From Bacillus sp. UNC438CL73TsuS30 (GTDB taxonomy: Bacteria > Bacillota > Bacilli > Bacillales > Cytobacillaceae): a DNA stretch of 64,000 nt. The translations under genes were made by a program, and so were the position numbers. A model generated the notes under the pieces. The model was given only the letters and a program-made list of their open reading frames with translations. It was not told where the DNA came from and did no database searches. The DNA is taken from contig NZ_KI535295.1 in NCBI RefSeq assembly GCF_000482325.1, forward strand, positions 669,060 to 733,059, in the 5' to 3' direction. Numbering within the stretch: position 1 is the first letter of the stretch; each line of letters starts with the position of its first letter. This document shows positions 53,904-63,928 of the stretch, piece after piece.

Positions 53904-54539
53904 CTAATCCTTAATAATCAACCCCATTAATGCAGCAAATTGAATCGCTTGATAAGATGAAACCTTACACCCTTTTAAATCATCCATTGCTACAGTCAGT
54001 GTATTAAAATTAGAGGTGCTGATATCGATTCCCTTTAGGGATGTTTGATCAAAGTTTGCCTCGTCAATGTTAGATAATTGAAACTCGATATTTTTAAGTT
54101 TACAGTTAAAAAAATCTGTGGTTTTTAATGAAGAGTCCTGGAAGCTTACTTTTTCCAGCTTGGAATCTCCGAATGTTGTTAAGTTTAAGACGGAATTTTC
54201 AAATTGAACATTTCCAAAACGAGAGTCCGTAAAATCGACACCTAATAATTTACTATTTTTAAAGACGACTCTGTGAATAGAAGACTTGCTCAAATTGGCG
54301 TTCGATAAATCGCAGTTCTCGAAGACTACATCCGTTATATCGATATTTTGAAAATTGGTGTGGTTAAACCTACTATTCTTAATCACCATATTAGAAAGAC
54401 GAGCTCTGTCAACCGTTTCATTTTCAAAAACGGAATCTACAATTTTACACATTTCCAATTCAGGGTCTTCTTCATAAAAAATATCTTGGAAATTTCTAGT
54501 GGGTAATTCATCTGAAATTTTTGGTAAATCAATCTTCAT
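53904..54539 (-). CDS. Pentapeptide-repeat protein
   Basis: 211 residues. From about residue 45 to 180 the sequence follows A(D/N)LxX-type five-residue periodicity (for example NTNFQ, DVVFEN, SNANLSK, LGVDFTD, EANFDQ), predicting a right-handed quadrilateral beta helix. The first 40 residues and the last 25 (hydrophobic, AIQFAALMGLII) are outside the repeat. Some such proteins mimic DNA and protect gyrase (Qnr, MfpA); others have no known role. Nothing here decides between these. ATG at 54539. Confidence 0.9.
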   Translation of the reverse strand: MKIDLPKISDELPTRNFQDIFYEEDPELEMCKIVDSVFENETVDRARLSNMVIKNSRFNHTNFQNIDITDVVFENCDLSNANLSKSSIHRVVFKNSKLLGVDFTDSRFGNVQFENSVLNLTTFGDSKLEKVSFQDSSLKTTDFFNCKLKNIEFQLSNIDEANFDQTSLKGIDISTSNFNTLTVAMDDLKGCKVSSYQAIQFAALMGLIIKD

Positions 54540-54640
54540 TTACAATGCCTCACTTATTCAATAATTTGTTTATTTAAAAATATAAATTTTTCCAATAAAA
54601 AGTGGCATGAAACCGTCTACTCTATGAAAGGAGGCCAAAA

Positions 54641-54940
54641 ATGGTTCATACGAATATAAAACAATCGGATATGCCCATTGATAACTTAGCAGAATTTAAG
54701 CAATTATTCAATGCACATAAAAAACATGTTTTTGCAATGGCATTATCGATACTTAGAGACTTTGAAATGGCTGAAGATGTGCTTCAGGAAGTGTATATCA
54801 AACTTTTTCAGCATATGAAACATCAAAGGATTTCAAATGTGAAAGCATGGCTGAAGTTGGGGAGGATATTAAGATTCCATTCACTAAGTAAAGCGTTAAT
54901 CGAAAAGGAATTGGAAGAGCTTGGGAACACCAAGCTCTAG
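54641..54940 (+). pseudogene. Truncated ECF-type sigma factor (region 2 only)
   Basis: 99 codons. Residues about 15-70 are a sigma-70 region 2 (FKQLFNAHKKHVFAMALSIL, then RDFEMAEDVLQEVYIKLFQ), with KAW at the end of region 2. Normal proteins continue into RNxxxDxxR and then region 4, which binds the -35 element; here the frame ends in unrelated sequence and a terminator. Without region 4 it is not expected to direct transcription. AAAGGAGG precedes the ATG, so a short product may still be made. Confidence 0.75.
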
Positions 54941-54946
54941 TTTTTT
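54916..54946 (+). terminator. Terminator at end of sigma-factor remnant
   Basis: AGAGCTTGG / CCAAGCTCT stem, 5-nt loop, then AGTTTTTT. The stem lies in the last codons. Confidence 0.88.
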
Positions 54947-55920
54947 GCGGGTGGGGGTTCTTCCATCCAACCGTGTTTCATTAAAATTGCACCCCCATCT
55001 TTTGCAAAATCAAATGTATTGGCTATAATATTTCCCATATTTAATAGTAAGTCATTTCTAAAACTAAAAGCTGCTCCAATTGAATTACTGCCTAGTCCGA
55101 AAATCGATAATAAATTCGTGTTATACATCATTAGTTTATCTGAAAAGGGAGAAGTGGTTGATTCTGTATTCATACCAGCCCATGTAGAAGGAGCGGGTAT
55201 ATCGCTATCTAATAAAAGATTACTCATTTTAGATATAACATCCTTAGCCAGTTCTTTCCCTCGCGTAAAGTATTTTTTTACATCCTGTTCTTTAGCTACT
55301 TGTTCAAATCCAATCATTAAACGCATTCCGGTGATATTCGTTTCCAATGACTGATAAACTAAACCAATTTCAACCACATTAAGCACCCGCTTTTTTCGGA
55401 ACGGATTTAAGCCATTAGTATAATTGGTATCATTGATAAAGTCGACTTCTATTGGCATCGGCACAATAGGAGGACGGGACAAAACGCCCTTTTCTAATAG
55501 GTGTTTCGTTGTATCGGAATAAATCCTCTGCATATCCGTCGTTAATTCCATATATAATTCACGAATATCGGCTCGATAGGACATCCCTTCGTGTAATGTA
55601 TAAAGTCCGGACAAAACTTTACTCATCATTCGGATATACATCATCATTAAGGTTTCATCAAATAACGGTGGGGCACTTAAATTAACATCACTATCGTTAA
55701 AGGCGGTTGGTATAACTGCTCCTTCATTTTTAAAAATTTCTTTTATTTTTTGTTCATTTTTACTTTCTATTGCATATACCTTTTGGAAAATTTCTACCAC
55801 TTCATTTTCATCCGTCTTTTCAATAAAATACTCAAGTACCCTCAGCACCATTGACTTTTCCCGATAAGCCTGCCATAAGTTTCCTAATTCCGAGGCGGTT
55901 AGGGGTATATTACTAGTCAT
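54937..55920 (-). CDS. DUF3231 family protein
   Basis: 327 residues. Two similar halves of about 160 residues, each starting with a ferritin-like helical segment (LTASELGNLWQAYREKSMVLRVLEYF; RVLNVVEIGLVYQSLETNITGMRLMIGF) and ending in a long helix pair. This duplicated layout is DUF3231, common in Bacillaceae and of unknown function. The Asp/Thr-rich mid region has GMNTEST. ATG at 55920 preceded on the minus strand by GGAGGTGCAACG. Single gene. Confidence 0.88.
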   Translation of the reverse strand: MTSNIPLTASELGNLWQAYREKSMVLRVLEYFIEKTDENEVVEIFQKVYAIESKNEQKIKEIFKNEGAVIPTAFNDSDVNLSAPPLFDETLMMMYIRMMSKVLSGLYTLHEGMSYRADIRELYMELTTDMQRIYSDTTKHLLEKGVLSRPPIVPMPIEVDFINDTNYTNGLNPFRKKRVLNVVEIGLVYQSLETNITGMRLMIGFEQVAKEQDVKKYFTRGKELAKDVISKMSNLLLDSDIPAPSTWAGMNTESTTSPFSDKLMMYNTNLLSIFGLGSNSIGAAFSFRNDLLLNMGNIIANTFDFAKDGGAILMKHGWMEEPPPAKN

Positions 55921-56087
55921 CGTTGCACCTCCAAATTTTATTGCATAATCGTATTATTCCTTTAATTCTTTTTTTAAATAAATTATTATTATTTACAAAA
56001 ACAGAGGGAATTTAAAAGTATAGGCAAAGAGGAATAAAGGATGATTTAAAATTTATTAAAAGGAAAAAAATAGAGGTGATTTCGATC

Positions 56088-56570
56088 TTGGCCATTATAT
56101 TTTGGACCATAATAATTGTCTGTTTTATCTTCAGTTTTGTTGGACTCGTTTATCCGATTATTCCATCCGTTTTGCTGATATGGGGTGGTGTCCTGCTGTA
56201 TCAATTCGGGATTAATGCAAATGAACTTTCCTGGGTTTCGTGGACCATGCTTGTGATCCTTACTATTTTATTATTTTTAGCGGATTATTTGGCGAATCTT
56301 CACTTTGTGGACAAAGCGGGAGGATCCAAGTGGGGGATGCGTGCAGCTACAATCGGATTAATTGTCGGCAGCTTTATCATTCCACCTTTTGGTGTTATTA
56401 TAGTTCCTTTTGTATTGGTCTTGATTGCCGAATTGCTGCAAAAGAAAACGTTCCAAGGTTCGATAAAAGTGGCGTTTGCTACATTAATTGCCTTTTTAAG
56501 CGGAACTTTTGCAAAAGCATTTATCCAGTTAATCATGATTGTTGTCTTTATATTGGATGTAGTTTTTTAG
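56088..56570 (+). CDS. DUF456 membrane protein
   Basis: 160 residues from TTG 56088, chosen because GAGGTGA lies 8 nt upstream; GTG 56076 is inside that site. Five helices, with the Gly-rich central sequence KAGGSKWGMRAATIGLIVGSF and FVGLVYPIIPSVLL at the N-terminus, both marks of DUF456. Function unknown. The gap 56571-56776 shows a terminator and AT-rich sequence only. Confidence 0.85.
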   Translation: MAIIFWTIIIVCFIFSFVGLVYPIIPSVLLIWGGVLLYQFGINANELSWVSWTMLVILTILLFLADYLANLHFVDKAGGSKWGMRAATIGLIVGSFIIPPFGVIIVPFVLVLIAELLQKKTFQGSIKVAFATLIAFLSGTFAKAFIQLIMIVVFILDVVF

Positions 56571-56735
56571 GAATTGATGTTTACTCATTAATTGAGTGTT
56601 TTCAATCGATATTAAATTGATATAGTTTGGCCAATAAATTGGAAAAAAGGAAAATAAAATTTGCAAAGTGGCAAATATCCAGATAATCCGGCAAATAAGT
56701 CATCCAAACAGGTCAAAAAAATGAGGTAGAAATTA

Positions 56736-56775
56736 AAAGGGTCGAAACCATCACAGATTTCGACCTCTTTAATAA
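56736..56775. terminator. Bidirectional terminator between DUF456 gene and mreBH
   Basis: GGGTCGAAA / TTTCGACCT stem, flanked by AAAA and TTTAATAATTT. Confidence 0.78.
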
Positions 56776-56776
56776 T

Positions 56777-57784
56777 TTATTTCGCCGCCGTTTGCAGCAT
56801 TTTAATATATTTTAAGGATTTCCCAGTACCAATCGCAACAGATTCAAGTGGATTTGACGCAAGTGAAACCGGAACAAATATTTCCTTACTCAACCATTCT
56901 TCCATTCCATTCATTAAGGCGCCGCCACCTGTTAAAATCACGCCTCGGTCAACGATATCACCGCTCAGCTCTGCAGGGCAGTCCTCAAGCGTTGCTCGGA
57001 TTGCTTCTAAAATTTGTAATAATGACTCCTTCATAGCATTACGAATTTCATAAGATGATAGTTTCACTGTTTTTGGCAATCCAGTCACTAAATCGCGTCC
57101 GCGGACATCCATGAATTTTTCTTCATGATCAATCAGGGCATAGCCAATTTCCATTTTAATGTTTTCAGCAGTTCTTTCCCCAATTAGGACATTATATACT
57201 TTACGTACGTGTTGAATTATTTCTTCGTCAAGACGGTCACCGCCCACTTTAATGGAGTGACAAGCCACAACGCCGCCAAAGGAGATAATGGCAACCTCGG
57301 TGTTTCCACCTCCAATGTCTACGACAACATTGGCTACTGGTTCATCGACCGGCAAACCCGCACCAATCGCTGCAGCCACTGGTTCTTCGATTAAGCTTAT
57401 TTTTTTCGCACCGGCATTGCGAACAGCATCATGAATTGCTCTTCGCTCAACACTGGTCGAGCCAGAAGGGATACAAACCACGACATTTGGTTTACGGATG
57501 GAAAAACCGCCTATTTTAGCAGCTTTCTTCATAACAGCTTTTAGCATATCGGTTGTTACATCATAGTCGGCAATGACTCCATCCTTTAACGGGCGGATTG
57601 CGACAATTTTTTCAGGGGTTTTCCCAATCATTTGTTTTGCCTCGGTACCTACTGCAACGACTTGCTTTGTAGTGGTATCAATTGCCACCACGGAGGGTTC
57701 GTTTAAGGCAATTCCCTTGTTTTTTGTATAGACCAATATATTAGCAGTTCCTAAATCAATACCAATTTCTGATGTAGATAACAT
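56777..57784 (-). CDS. mreBH: Actin-like cell-shape protein MreBH
   Basis: 335 residues. Actin-fold motifs: [13 protein letters not shown] (phosphate 1, residues 7-19), [14 protein letters not shown] (phosphate 2), [18 protein letters not shown] (adenosine). MreB proteins form membrane filaments guiding lateral wall synthesis. The gene is alone, not beside mreCD or spoIIID, and its length equals B. subtilis MreBH, so this paralogue is preferred to MreB or Mbl. ATG at 57784 with AAAAAGGTG upstream on the minus strand. Convergent with the DUF456 gene. Confidence 0.88.
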   Translation of the reverse strand: MLSTSEIGIDLGTANILVYTKNKGIALNEPSVVAIDTTTKQVVAVGTEAKQMIGKTPEKIVAIRPLKDGVIADYDVTTDMLKAVMKKAAKIGGFSIRKPNVVVCIPSGSTSVERRAIHDAVRNAGAKKISLIEEPVAAAIGAGLPVDEPVANVVVDIGGGNTEVAIISFGGVVACHSIKVGGDRLDEEIIQHVRKVYNVLIGERTAENIKMEIGYALIDHEEKFMDVRGRDLVTGLPKTVKLSSYEIRNAMKESLLQILEAIRATLEDCPAELSGDIVDRGVILTGGGALMNGMEEWLSKEIFVPVSLASNPLESVAIGTGKSLKYIKMLQTAAK

Positions 57785-58072
57785 GTTTTTTTCACCTTTT
57801 TCTCTAGTATTCTTACAGAATAACCTACGTATAACCCTACCACGAATTTGGGGGTAATTTGTCGATTGTAAATGAAACGTTACCCATTTGTAATGTTAAT
57901 GAACAAGCTTGCTTTATTGGAAATATATTTGTCATAAAAAATTCACTTTGAAATAATGCATAGAAAGGTTATTTTTTGATTATACTTATTTGATGTTCAA
58001 CTGCTTTTTAAATATGTGTTACGATAGGAACGTGAAGGTGTGATCTTTCACTCAAAATGGAATAAGGGCAGT

Positions 58073-59038
58073 GTGAAAAGATTGGATTCAAAACAAAAGT
58101 TATTAGTCATTATTGGGCCGACAGCAGTTGGGAAAACGAAGCTTAGCATTGAACTGGCGAAAAGGTTTAACGGGGAAATTATCTCGGGTGACTCCATGCA
58201 GATTTACCGTGGAATGGATATTGGTACTGCAAAAATAAAGCCCGAAGAAATGGAAGGGATTCCGCACCATCTTATAGACATTCGTGAGCCTGATGAAAGC
58301 TTTTCGGTTGCGGAATTTCAACAACTCGTTCGAGCCAAAATCAGTGAGATCGCAGAAAAAGGTAAGCTTCCCATCATTGTCGGGGGTACCGGACTTTACA
58401 TACAGTCTGTCATTTATGATTACCAATTTTCCGATGCAGCTGCCGATGAGGAGTTCCGCTTGCAGCTGGAAGAAAGAGCGAAGAATGAAGGTGTTGAGGT
58501 ACTTCACCAGGAATTAACCCAGATTGATCCGGAGAGTGCTGGGCAAATTCATCCGAACAATGTTAGGCGGGTTATTCGGGCACTCGAAATTTATCACTGC
58601 ACTGGAAAAAAGATGAGTGATGTGCAGAGCGAACAACAGCCGGACCTTCTATATGAGACAGCGCTTATCGGATTATCAATGGACCGAGAGATACTTTATA
58701 AGCGAATTAATATGCGTGTCGATCTAATGATGGAGGAAGGGCTTTTAACAGAAGTTAAACAGCTCCATGACCAAGAACTAAGGGACTGCCAGTCAATCCA
58801 AGCCATTGGCTATAAGGAAATTTATGATTACCTTGATGAAAAAATCAGCCTCGAACAGGCAGTTGAAAACCTCAAACAAAATTCACGCCGCTATGCAAAA
58901 AGGCAGTTAACTTGGTTTCGAAACAAGATGAGTGTACAATGGTTTGATGTAACAGAAGTGCAGAATTTCCCGAAAAAATTAACGGAAATTTCACATTATG
59001 TTGAAGGAAAGCTACAAGTAAAATCGAATACATATTAG
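58073..59038 (+). CDS. miaA: tRNA dimethylallyltransferase
   Basis: 321 residues from GTG 58073 (AAGGG upstream); TTG 58082 or GTG 58040 are alternatives. P-loop [16 protein letters not shown] near residue 9, the catalytic region [17 protein letters not shown] with the Asp general base, [10 protein letters not shown], and [14 protein letters not shown] near the end. Transfers a dimethylallyl group to A37 of tRNAs reading UNN codons. hfq follows 26 bp later, the usual Bacillus order. Confidence 0.95.
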   Translation: MKRLDSKQKLLVIIGPTAVGKTKLSIELAKRFNGEIISGDSMQIYRGMDIGTAKIKPEEMEGIPHHLIDIREPDESFSVAEFQQLVRAKISEIAEKGKLPIIVGGTGLYIQSVIYDYQFSDAAADEEFRLQLEERAKNEGVEVLHQELTQIDPESAGQIHPNNVRRVIRALEIYHCTGKKMSDVQSEQQPDLLYETALIGLSMDREILYKRINMRVDLMMEEGLLTEVKQLHDQELRDCQSIQAIGYKEIYDYLDEKISLEQAVENLKQNSRRYAKRQLTWFRNKMSVQWFDVTEVQNFPKKLTEISHYVEGKLQVKSNTY

Positions 59039-59064
59039 TAGAGATAAAAGAGGAGGATATACTA

Positions 59065-59295
59065 ATGAAAACAACCATTAATATTCAGGATCAATTTTTA
59101 AACCAATGCCGGAAGGATAACACCCATGTAACCGTATTCCTATTGAACGGTTTTCAATTAAGGGGTCAAATCAAAGGCTTTGATAATTTTACCGTCCTGT
59201 TTGAGTCGGAAGGAAAGCAGCAATTAGTTTATAAGCATGCCATTTCAACCTTTGCTCCGCAAAGAAATGTTCAACTTGATTTGAATGCCGAATAA
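59065..59295 (+). CDS. hfq: RNA-binding protein Hfq
   Basis: 76 residues. Sm1 motif [23 protein letters not shown] and Sm2 YKHAISTF; begins with the NIQDQFLNQ helix. Forms a hexameric ring binding A/U-rich RNA. GAGGAGG lies before the ATG. Ends in a terminator, so it is the last gene after miaA. Confidence 0.98.
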   Translation: MKTTINIQDQFLNQCRKDNTHVTVFLLNGFQLRGQIKGFDNFTVLFESEGKQQLVYKHAISTFAPQRNVQLDLNAE

Positions 59296-59311
59296 AATCT
59301 AAATATAAATT

Positions 59312-59342
59312 TGAGCCCAAATCTCTGGGCTCTTTTTTATTT
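59312..59342 (+). terminator. Terminator after hfq
   Basis: GAGCCCA / TGGGCTC stem, short loop, six T residues. Confidence 0.9.
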
Positions 59343-59438
59343 TTCAAAATAAAATGTATAAAAACTGAATACACATAGATTGAGGGAATAGTGATTATTT
59401 TGAGAGCAGACTGTTTTTCAGATTGAGAGGTGAAAGCT

Positions 59439-60386
59439 TTGGATCAACAATTTCGAGAGAAAAGTAATGGTCAAATAAGAGTTGTCCTCAACACACAGAA
59501 GAAAAAAAACATTCCAAAAAAAATGCCTGACTTTCAAGTTGTTCCAAAGGAAATCCCCCCCGAGCATTCGGCTTTAATTGAAATAGAGGAAGAGCTTGGT
59601 GCTTTGGTTGGCATGGATGAAATGAAAAAAATGATAAAAGAAATCTATGCCTGGATTTATGTCAACAAAAAGCGGGAAGAAATGGGGCTAAAGGCAAAGA
59701 AACAAGCCCTTCATATGATGTTTAAAGGAAATCCCGGAACCGGAAAAACGACAGTGGCCAGATTGATTGGTAAACTTTTTCAAAAAATGAATGTTTTATC
59801 AAAGGGTCATTTAATTGAGGCGGAACGGGCTGACCTTGTCGGGGAATATATCGGTCATACTGCACAAAAAACACGCGACCTTGTGAAAAAAGCGCAGGGC
59901 GGTATTTTATTTATTGATGAAGCCTATTCCCTAGGGCGCGGCGGAGAAAAGGATTTTGGTAAAGAAGCGATTGATACGCTTGTTAAGCATATGGAGGATA
60001 AGCAGCATGAGTTTATTTTAATCCTTGCCGGCTATTCTCGGGAGATGGATTATTTTTTAACCTTAAACCCCGGTCTCCATTCCCGGTTTCCTCTTGTCAT
60101 TGATTTTCCCGATTATAACATCGAGCAGTTGTTGGAAATTTCAAAACGGATGCTGGCTGAAAGAGAATATACTTTCAGTCATGAAGCGGAAAAAAAGGTA
60201 AAAGACCATTTAATTTGGGTTAAAGCGGTGTTGAGCCCGACTAGTTTTTCAAATGGGCGTTATGTGCGAAACATTATTGAAAAATCAATCCGGGCCCAAG
60301 CGATGAGGCTGCTCATGTTAAATTCATATGATCGGCATGAATTAATGACGTTGCGAAGCAATGATTTGATTTTTGAGGAAGATTAG
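59439..60386 (+). CDS. spoVK: Stage V sporulation protein K (AAA+ ATPase)
   Basis: 315 residues from TTG 59439, 7 nt after GAGAGGTG. CbxX/SpoVK-type AAA domain: Walker A FKGNPGTGKTTVAR (about residue 96), Walker B GGILFIDEAYSL, sensor and arginine region SRFPLVIDFPDY, and the family-specific GEYIGHTAQKT pore loop. Needed for spore maturation in B. subtilis. It follows hfq and precedes hflX as in Bacillus. Confidence 0.94.
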   Translation: MDQQFREKSNGQIRVVLNTQKKKNIPKKMPDFQVVPKEIPPEHSALIEIEEELGALVGMDEMKKMIKEIYAWIYVNKKREEMGLKAKKQALHMMFKGNPGTGKTTVARLIGKLFQKMNVLSKGHLIEAERADLVGEYIGHTAQKTRDLVKKAQGGILFIDEAYSLGRGGEKDFGKEAIDTLVKHMEDKQHEFILILAGYSREMDYFLTLNPGLHSRFPLVIDFPDYNIEQLLEISKRMLAEREYTFSHEAEKKVKDHLIWVKAVLSPTSFSNGRYVRNIIEKSIRAQAMRLLMLNSYDRHELMTLRSNDLIFEED

Positions 60387-60391
60387 AAAGA

Positions 60392-60425
60392 AAGACGGAG
60401 ATTCAATCCCCGTCTTTTTTTTTGT
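60392..60425 (+). terminator. Terminator after spoVK
   Basis: AGACGGAGATT / AATCCCCGTCT (one mismatch) followed by nine T residues. Confidence 0.85.
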
Positions 60426-60488
60426 ACCTTTTAAATTATATAATCGAAATTTTTCCATATAAATAGAAAGATGAGAACTTTTATATAT

Positions 60489-60523
60489 AAAAAAACCTTC
60501 CTCAAATCTATGGGAAAGGTTTA
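60489..60523 (-). terminator. Terminator of the TRIC-like gene
   Basis: Minus strand: AAACCTTTCC, loop, GGAAGGTTT then TTTTATATA. Confidence 0.82.
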
Positions 60524-61126
60524 ATAATGTTCAATTCTTCGAATCGGCAGTTTCCAATCAAAAGTATAAGAACAGACTCGTAAAACAGTCACGATTGCAA
60601 ATAAGGTATATAACTCCCATGGACTAGATGCAATCTTTAAACCAATGATGATTCCAGCTAGAATCGCCCAAACGGCATAAATCTCAGCCCGTAGCACAAC
60701 CGGTTTTCTTCCTGCTAATAAATCACGAATAATCCCACCGCCAATTCCTGTTAAAACAGCAGCGACAATAATCGCACTTATGGGATGGTGGATGTTAGAA
60801 GCATAGATGGCTCCTTGAATGGCGAAAGCCGAAAGTCCAATCGCGTCAAATAGATTTCCCCATTTTTGCCATTGCTTCAGTAAATTTGCAGGAAACAAAA
60901 ATACCGCTAAAATGGCAATAATCGCTATTTGAAAAAGTAGTCCCTGCTCCCATAAGGCCGATACAGGCACACCAATTAACAGGTTTCGAATCGCGCCACC
61001 GCCAAAGGCTGTAACAATTCCTAAAATAAAAACTCCCAAAATATCATATTCTTCTTCCATTGCCACAATTGCTCCACTAACAGCAAAAGCAATTGTACCA
61101 ATCATACTCAGCACTTCCCATGTCAT
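60521..61126 (-). CDS. Trimeric intracellular cation channel family protein (UPF0126)
   Basis: 201 residues, seven helices in two three-helix repeats plus one. Each repeat carries the GGG-x-x-R loop: AFGGGAIRNLLIG (about 40-52) and GIGGGIIRDLLAG (about 126-138), the TRIC/UPF0126 hallmark. Prokaryotic homologues conduct K+ or Na+; the physiological role in Bacillus is unclear. It is inserted on the opposite strand between spoVK and hflX. ATG at 61126. Confidence 0.88.
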   Translation of the reverse strand: MTWEVLSMIGTIAFAVSGAIVAMEEEYDILGVFILGIVTAFGGGAIRNLLIGVPVSALWEQGLLFQIAIIAILAVFLFPANLLKQWQKWGNLFDAIGLSAFAIQGAIYASNIHHPISAIIVAAVLTGIGGGIIRDLLAGRKPVVLRAEIYAVWAILAGIIIGLKIASSPWELYTLFAIVTVLRVCSYTFDWKLPIRRIEHY

Positions 61127-61311
61127 TTCTATTCATCTCTCTCCAATGTTTCCTTTTTCTAAAAAACATTATATAAAAATAATATATTCATATAAGCAAA
61201 TATGATTTTAACACTTAAAGGTGATAAATCAACTGATTTTTGGTGGAAATTAGAGAATTTTGGACTGATTTGGTATGATGGGGGGAGAACTTTTCGAAAG
61301 GAAGAATGCTG

Positions 61312-62580
61312 ATGGAACATGCGGAGACAAAGGAAACCGTTGAAAAAGCAATTCTTGTTGGATGCCAAACACAAGAGATGGACGATTTACGTTTTCAATA
61401 TTCGATGGATGAATTAGCTTCCTTAACAGAGACAGCACAAGGTGAAGTCCTGATTTCGGTTATTCAAAAACGTGAACGCATCCATCCAGCTACATACTTA
61501 GGCAAAGGGAAAGTCGAAGAATTAAAGGCATTAACGGAAGAGCTTGATGCTGATCTGGTCATTTTTAATGATGAACTTTCCCCGAGCCAAAAGAGAAATT
61601 TAGCAGGGGAAATCAGTGCCCGGATTATTGATCGAACCCAACTGATTCTAGATATCTTTGCGCAAAGGGCACGTTCAAAAGAAGGAAAATTACAGGTAGA
61701 GCTCGCACAGCTCCAATATCTATTGCCGCGCCTAGCCGGACAGGGTACGGCTTTATCCCGTCTTGGTGCCGGAATTGGAACAAGAGGACCGGGGGAAACA
61801 AAACTCGAGTCGGATCGGCGCCATATCCGCCGCAGGATTGATGATATTAAAGGACAGCTCTCTGTGATCGTCCAGCACCGAGACCGATACAGAGAGAGAA
61901 GAAAGAAAAATAAAACCTTTCAAGTCGCCATTGTCGGCTACACGAATGCTGGAAAATCAACTTTGTTTAATCGTCTATCCGAGGCAGAGTCCTATGAGGA
62001 AAATCAGTTGTTTGCAACCCTTGATCCGATGACTCGGAAGTTAATTTTACCAAGCGGGTTCCTCGCCTTGATTACCGATACAGTTGGTTTTATCCAGGAT
62101 CTTCCGACCACCTTGATTGCTGCCTTTCGCTCCACATTGGAAGAGGTGAAGGAAGCAGATCTGCTGCTTCATGTTGTTGATATGTCCAATCCGGATTATT
62201 TTCATCATGAAAAAACAGTTAATAAGCTGCTTGAGGACTTAGAAGTTAAAGATATCCCGCAATTAACCGTCTATAATAAAAGGGATCAGAAGCACCCGGA
62301 TTTTGTTCCGACCGCAAATACCCCATCTGTTTTTATTAGTGCATTTGACAAAGAGGATCGGAATGAGCTAAAAAGAAAAATGGAAAGTGTCGTTATTGAA
62401 GTAATGGTTCCGTATCAAGTAGAAGTTCCATCGACTGAAGGAAAACTGTTGTCCTTATTAAAAAATGAAACCGTATTGCGTGATCTCAGTTTTAATGAGG
62501 AAAGTCAGCTTTATCAATGCCGGGGATATTCACTTAAGGACCACCAGATTACAGGACAATTAGAGAAATTTAAAGTGTAG
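61312..62580 (+). CDS. hflX: Ribosome-associated GTPase HflX
   Basis: 422 residues from ATG 61312, 7 nt after AAAGGAAG; ATG 61306 is too close to that site. N-terminal HflX domain with [25 protein letters not shown], a coiled linker ([23 protein letters not shown]), then the G domain: G1 GYTNAGKST near 206, G3 DTVGF, G4 YNKRDQ (variant of NKxD). Splits stalled or hibernating ribosomes. ynbB follows after 15 bp, as in B. subtilis ynbAB. Confidence 0.94.
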   Translation: MEHAETKETVEKAILVGCQTQEMDDLRFQYSMDELASLTETAQGEVLISVIQKRERIHPATYLGKGKVEELKALTEELDADLVIFNDELSPSQKRNLAGEISARIIDRTQLILDIFAQRARSKEGKLQVELAQLQYLLPRLAGQGTALSRLGAGIGTRGPGETKLESDRRHIRRRIDDIKGQLSVIVQHRDRYRERRKKNKTFQVAIVGYTNAGKSTLFNRLSEAESYEENQLFATLDPMTRKLILPSGFLALITDTVGFIQDLPTTLIAAFRSTLEEVKEADLLLHVVDMSNPDYFHHEKTVNKLLEDLEVKDIPQLTVYNKRDQKHPDFVPTANTPSVFISAFDKEDRNELKRKMESVVIEVMVPYQVEVPSTEGKLLSLLKNETVLRDLSFNEESQLYQCRGYSLKDHQITGQLEKFKV

Positions 62581-62595
62581 AATAGGAGATACAAA

Positions 62596-63867
62596 ATGTT
62601 TCAACAGTTGAAAAATGGGGAAAAGCTTCAGCCAATTGTCAAGGAAGTGGAGAGACAAGTTACTGAAGTACATAAAAGGATTGAAGAAAGAGTCGAGGTA
62701 AATCAGTTTCGAGTGTTGCAAAGTTATCAAAAACATAGGGTAAGTGATTCTCATTTCATCCCGTCAACAGGTTACGGCTATGACGATATTGGCCGAGATA
62801 CATTGGAATTAGTTTATGCTGATGTATTCGGGGGAGAGGCAGGTCTTGTCCGCCCGCAAATCATTTCCGGCACACACGCGATTTCCATCGCGTTATTTGG
62901 AGTACTCAGGCCGGGTGATGAGCTTTTATATATGACTGGAAAACCATATGATACGCTTGAAGAAATTGTTGGGATTCGCGGAAACGGGGTCGGGTCGCTA
63001 AAAGAATTTGGGATTAGCTATGATAGTGTGTCTTTAAGTACTACGGGTTCAATTGATTGGGATTCGGTTGCAGCTAAAATCAAGCCGAATACCAAGATGA
63101 TTGGTATCCAACGTTCAAAGGGCTATGCAACAAGACCATCGTTTACGATTGCGGAAATCAAAGAAATGATTGCATTTGTAAAAGAAATCAAAAGCGATGT
63201 TGTCGTGTTTGTGGACAATTGCTATGGTGAATTTGTTGAAGAATTGGAGCCATGTCATGTTGGTGCCGATCTAATGGCCGGTTCGCTGATCAAAAACCCT
63301 GGCGGTGGAATTGCCAAGACGGGCGGCTATATTGTTGGGAAAAAACAGTGGGTTGAGGCTTGTTCTTACAGGATGACCTCACCTGGTATTGGAGCGGAAG
63401 CCGGTGCTTCTCTTTACAGTCTTCAGGAAATGTATCAAGGGTTTTTCCTTGCTCCGCATGTGGTGGGGGAAGCTGTGAAGGGTGCTGTATTTACTGCGGC
63501 TATGCTTGAAAAGTTGGGGATGAATTCATCACCTAAATGGGATTCGGAGCGGACAGATCTAATTCAAGCGGTACAATTTGATGACCGCGATAAAATGGTG
63601 GCTTTTTGCCAAGCCATTCAATTTGCTTCGCCTATTAATTCACATGTCACTCCGTATCCTGCTTATATGCCTGGCTATGAGGACGATGTGATTATGGCGG
63701 CCGGAACCTTTGTTCAGGGAGCTAGCATTGAGCTGACGGCAGATGGTCCAATTCGGCCACCGTATGTGGCTTATGTTCAGGGCGGTCTCACCTATTCACA
63801 TGTTAAAATAGCTGTTTGCCTGGCAGTAGATCGTTTGCTGGAAAAAGGATTAATTCATCTAAATTAG
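62596..63867 (+). CDS. ynbB: PLP-dependent protein YnbB (aluminium-resistance / methionine gamma-lyase-related family)
   Basis: 423 residues. Type I PLP fold: GTHAISIALFGVLRPGD near residue 93, the Asp in VVFVDNCYGEFVE binding the pyridine N, and the Schiff-base Lys in GSLIKNPGGG (about residue 235). Annotated in other genomes as aluminium-resistance or methionine gamma-lyase-like; true substrate unknown. ATAGGAGAT precedes the ATG. Expected next, beyond the window, is glnRA. Confidence 0.9.
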   Translation: MFQQLKNGEKLQPIVKEVERQVTEVHKRIEERVEVNQFRVLQSYQKHRVSDSHFIPSTGYGYDDIGRDTLELVYADVFGGEAGLVRPQIISGTHAISIALFGVLRPGDELLYMTGKPYDTLEEIVGIRGNGVGSLKEFGISYDSVSLSTTGSIDWDSVAAKIKPNTKMIGIQRSKGYATRPSFTIAEIKEMIAFVKEIKSDVVVFVDNCYGEFVEELEPCHVGADLMAGSLIKNPGGGIAKTGGYIVGKKQWVEACSYRMTSPGIGAEAGASLYSLQEMYQGFFLAPHVVGEAVKGAVFTAAMLEKLGMNSSPKWDSERTDLIQAVQFDDRDKMVAFCQAIQFASPINSHVTPYPAYMPGYEDDVIMAAGTFVQGASIELTADGPIRPPYVAYVQGGLTYSHVKIAVCLAVDRLLEKGLIHLN

Positions 63868-63879
63868 TTGAAACTATGA

Positions 63880-63907
63880 GGGTTGCTACTTGTAGCGGCC
63901 CTTTTTA
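63880..63907 (+). terminator. Terminator after ynbB
   Basis: GGGTTGCTA / TAGCGGCCC stem (two G-U pairs) then TTTTTAG. Confidence 0.75.
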
Positions 63908-63928
63908 GGGATTATAAAATCGGGCTAA

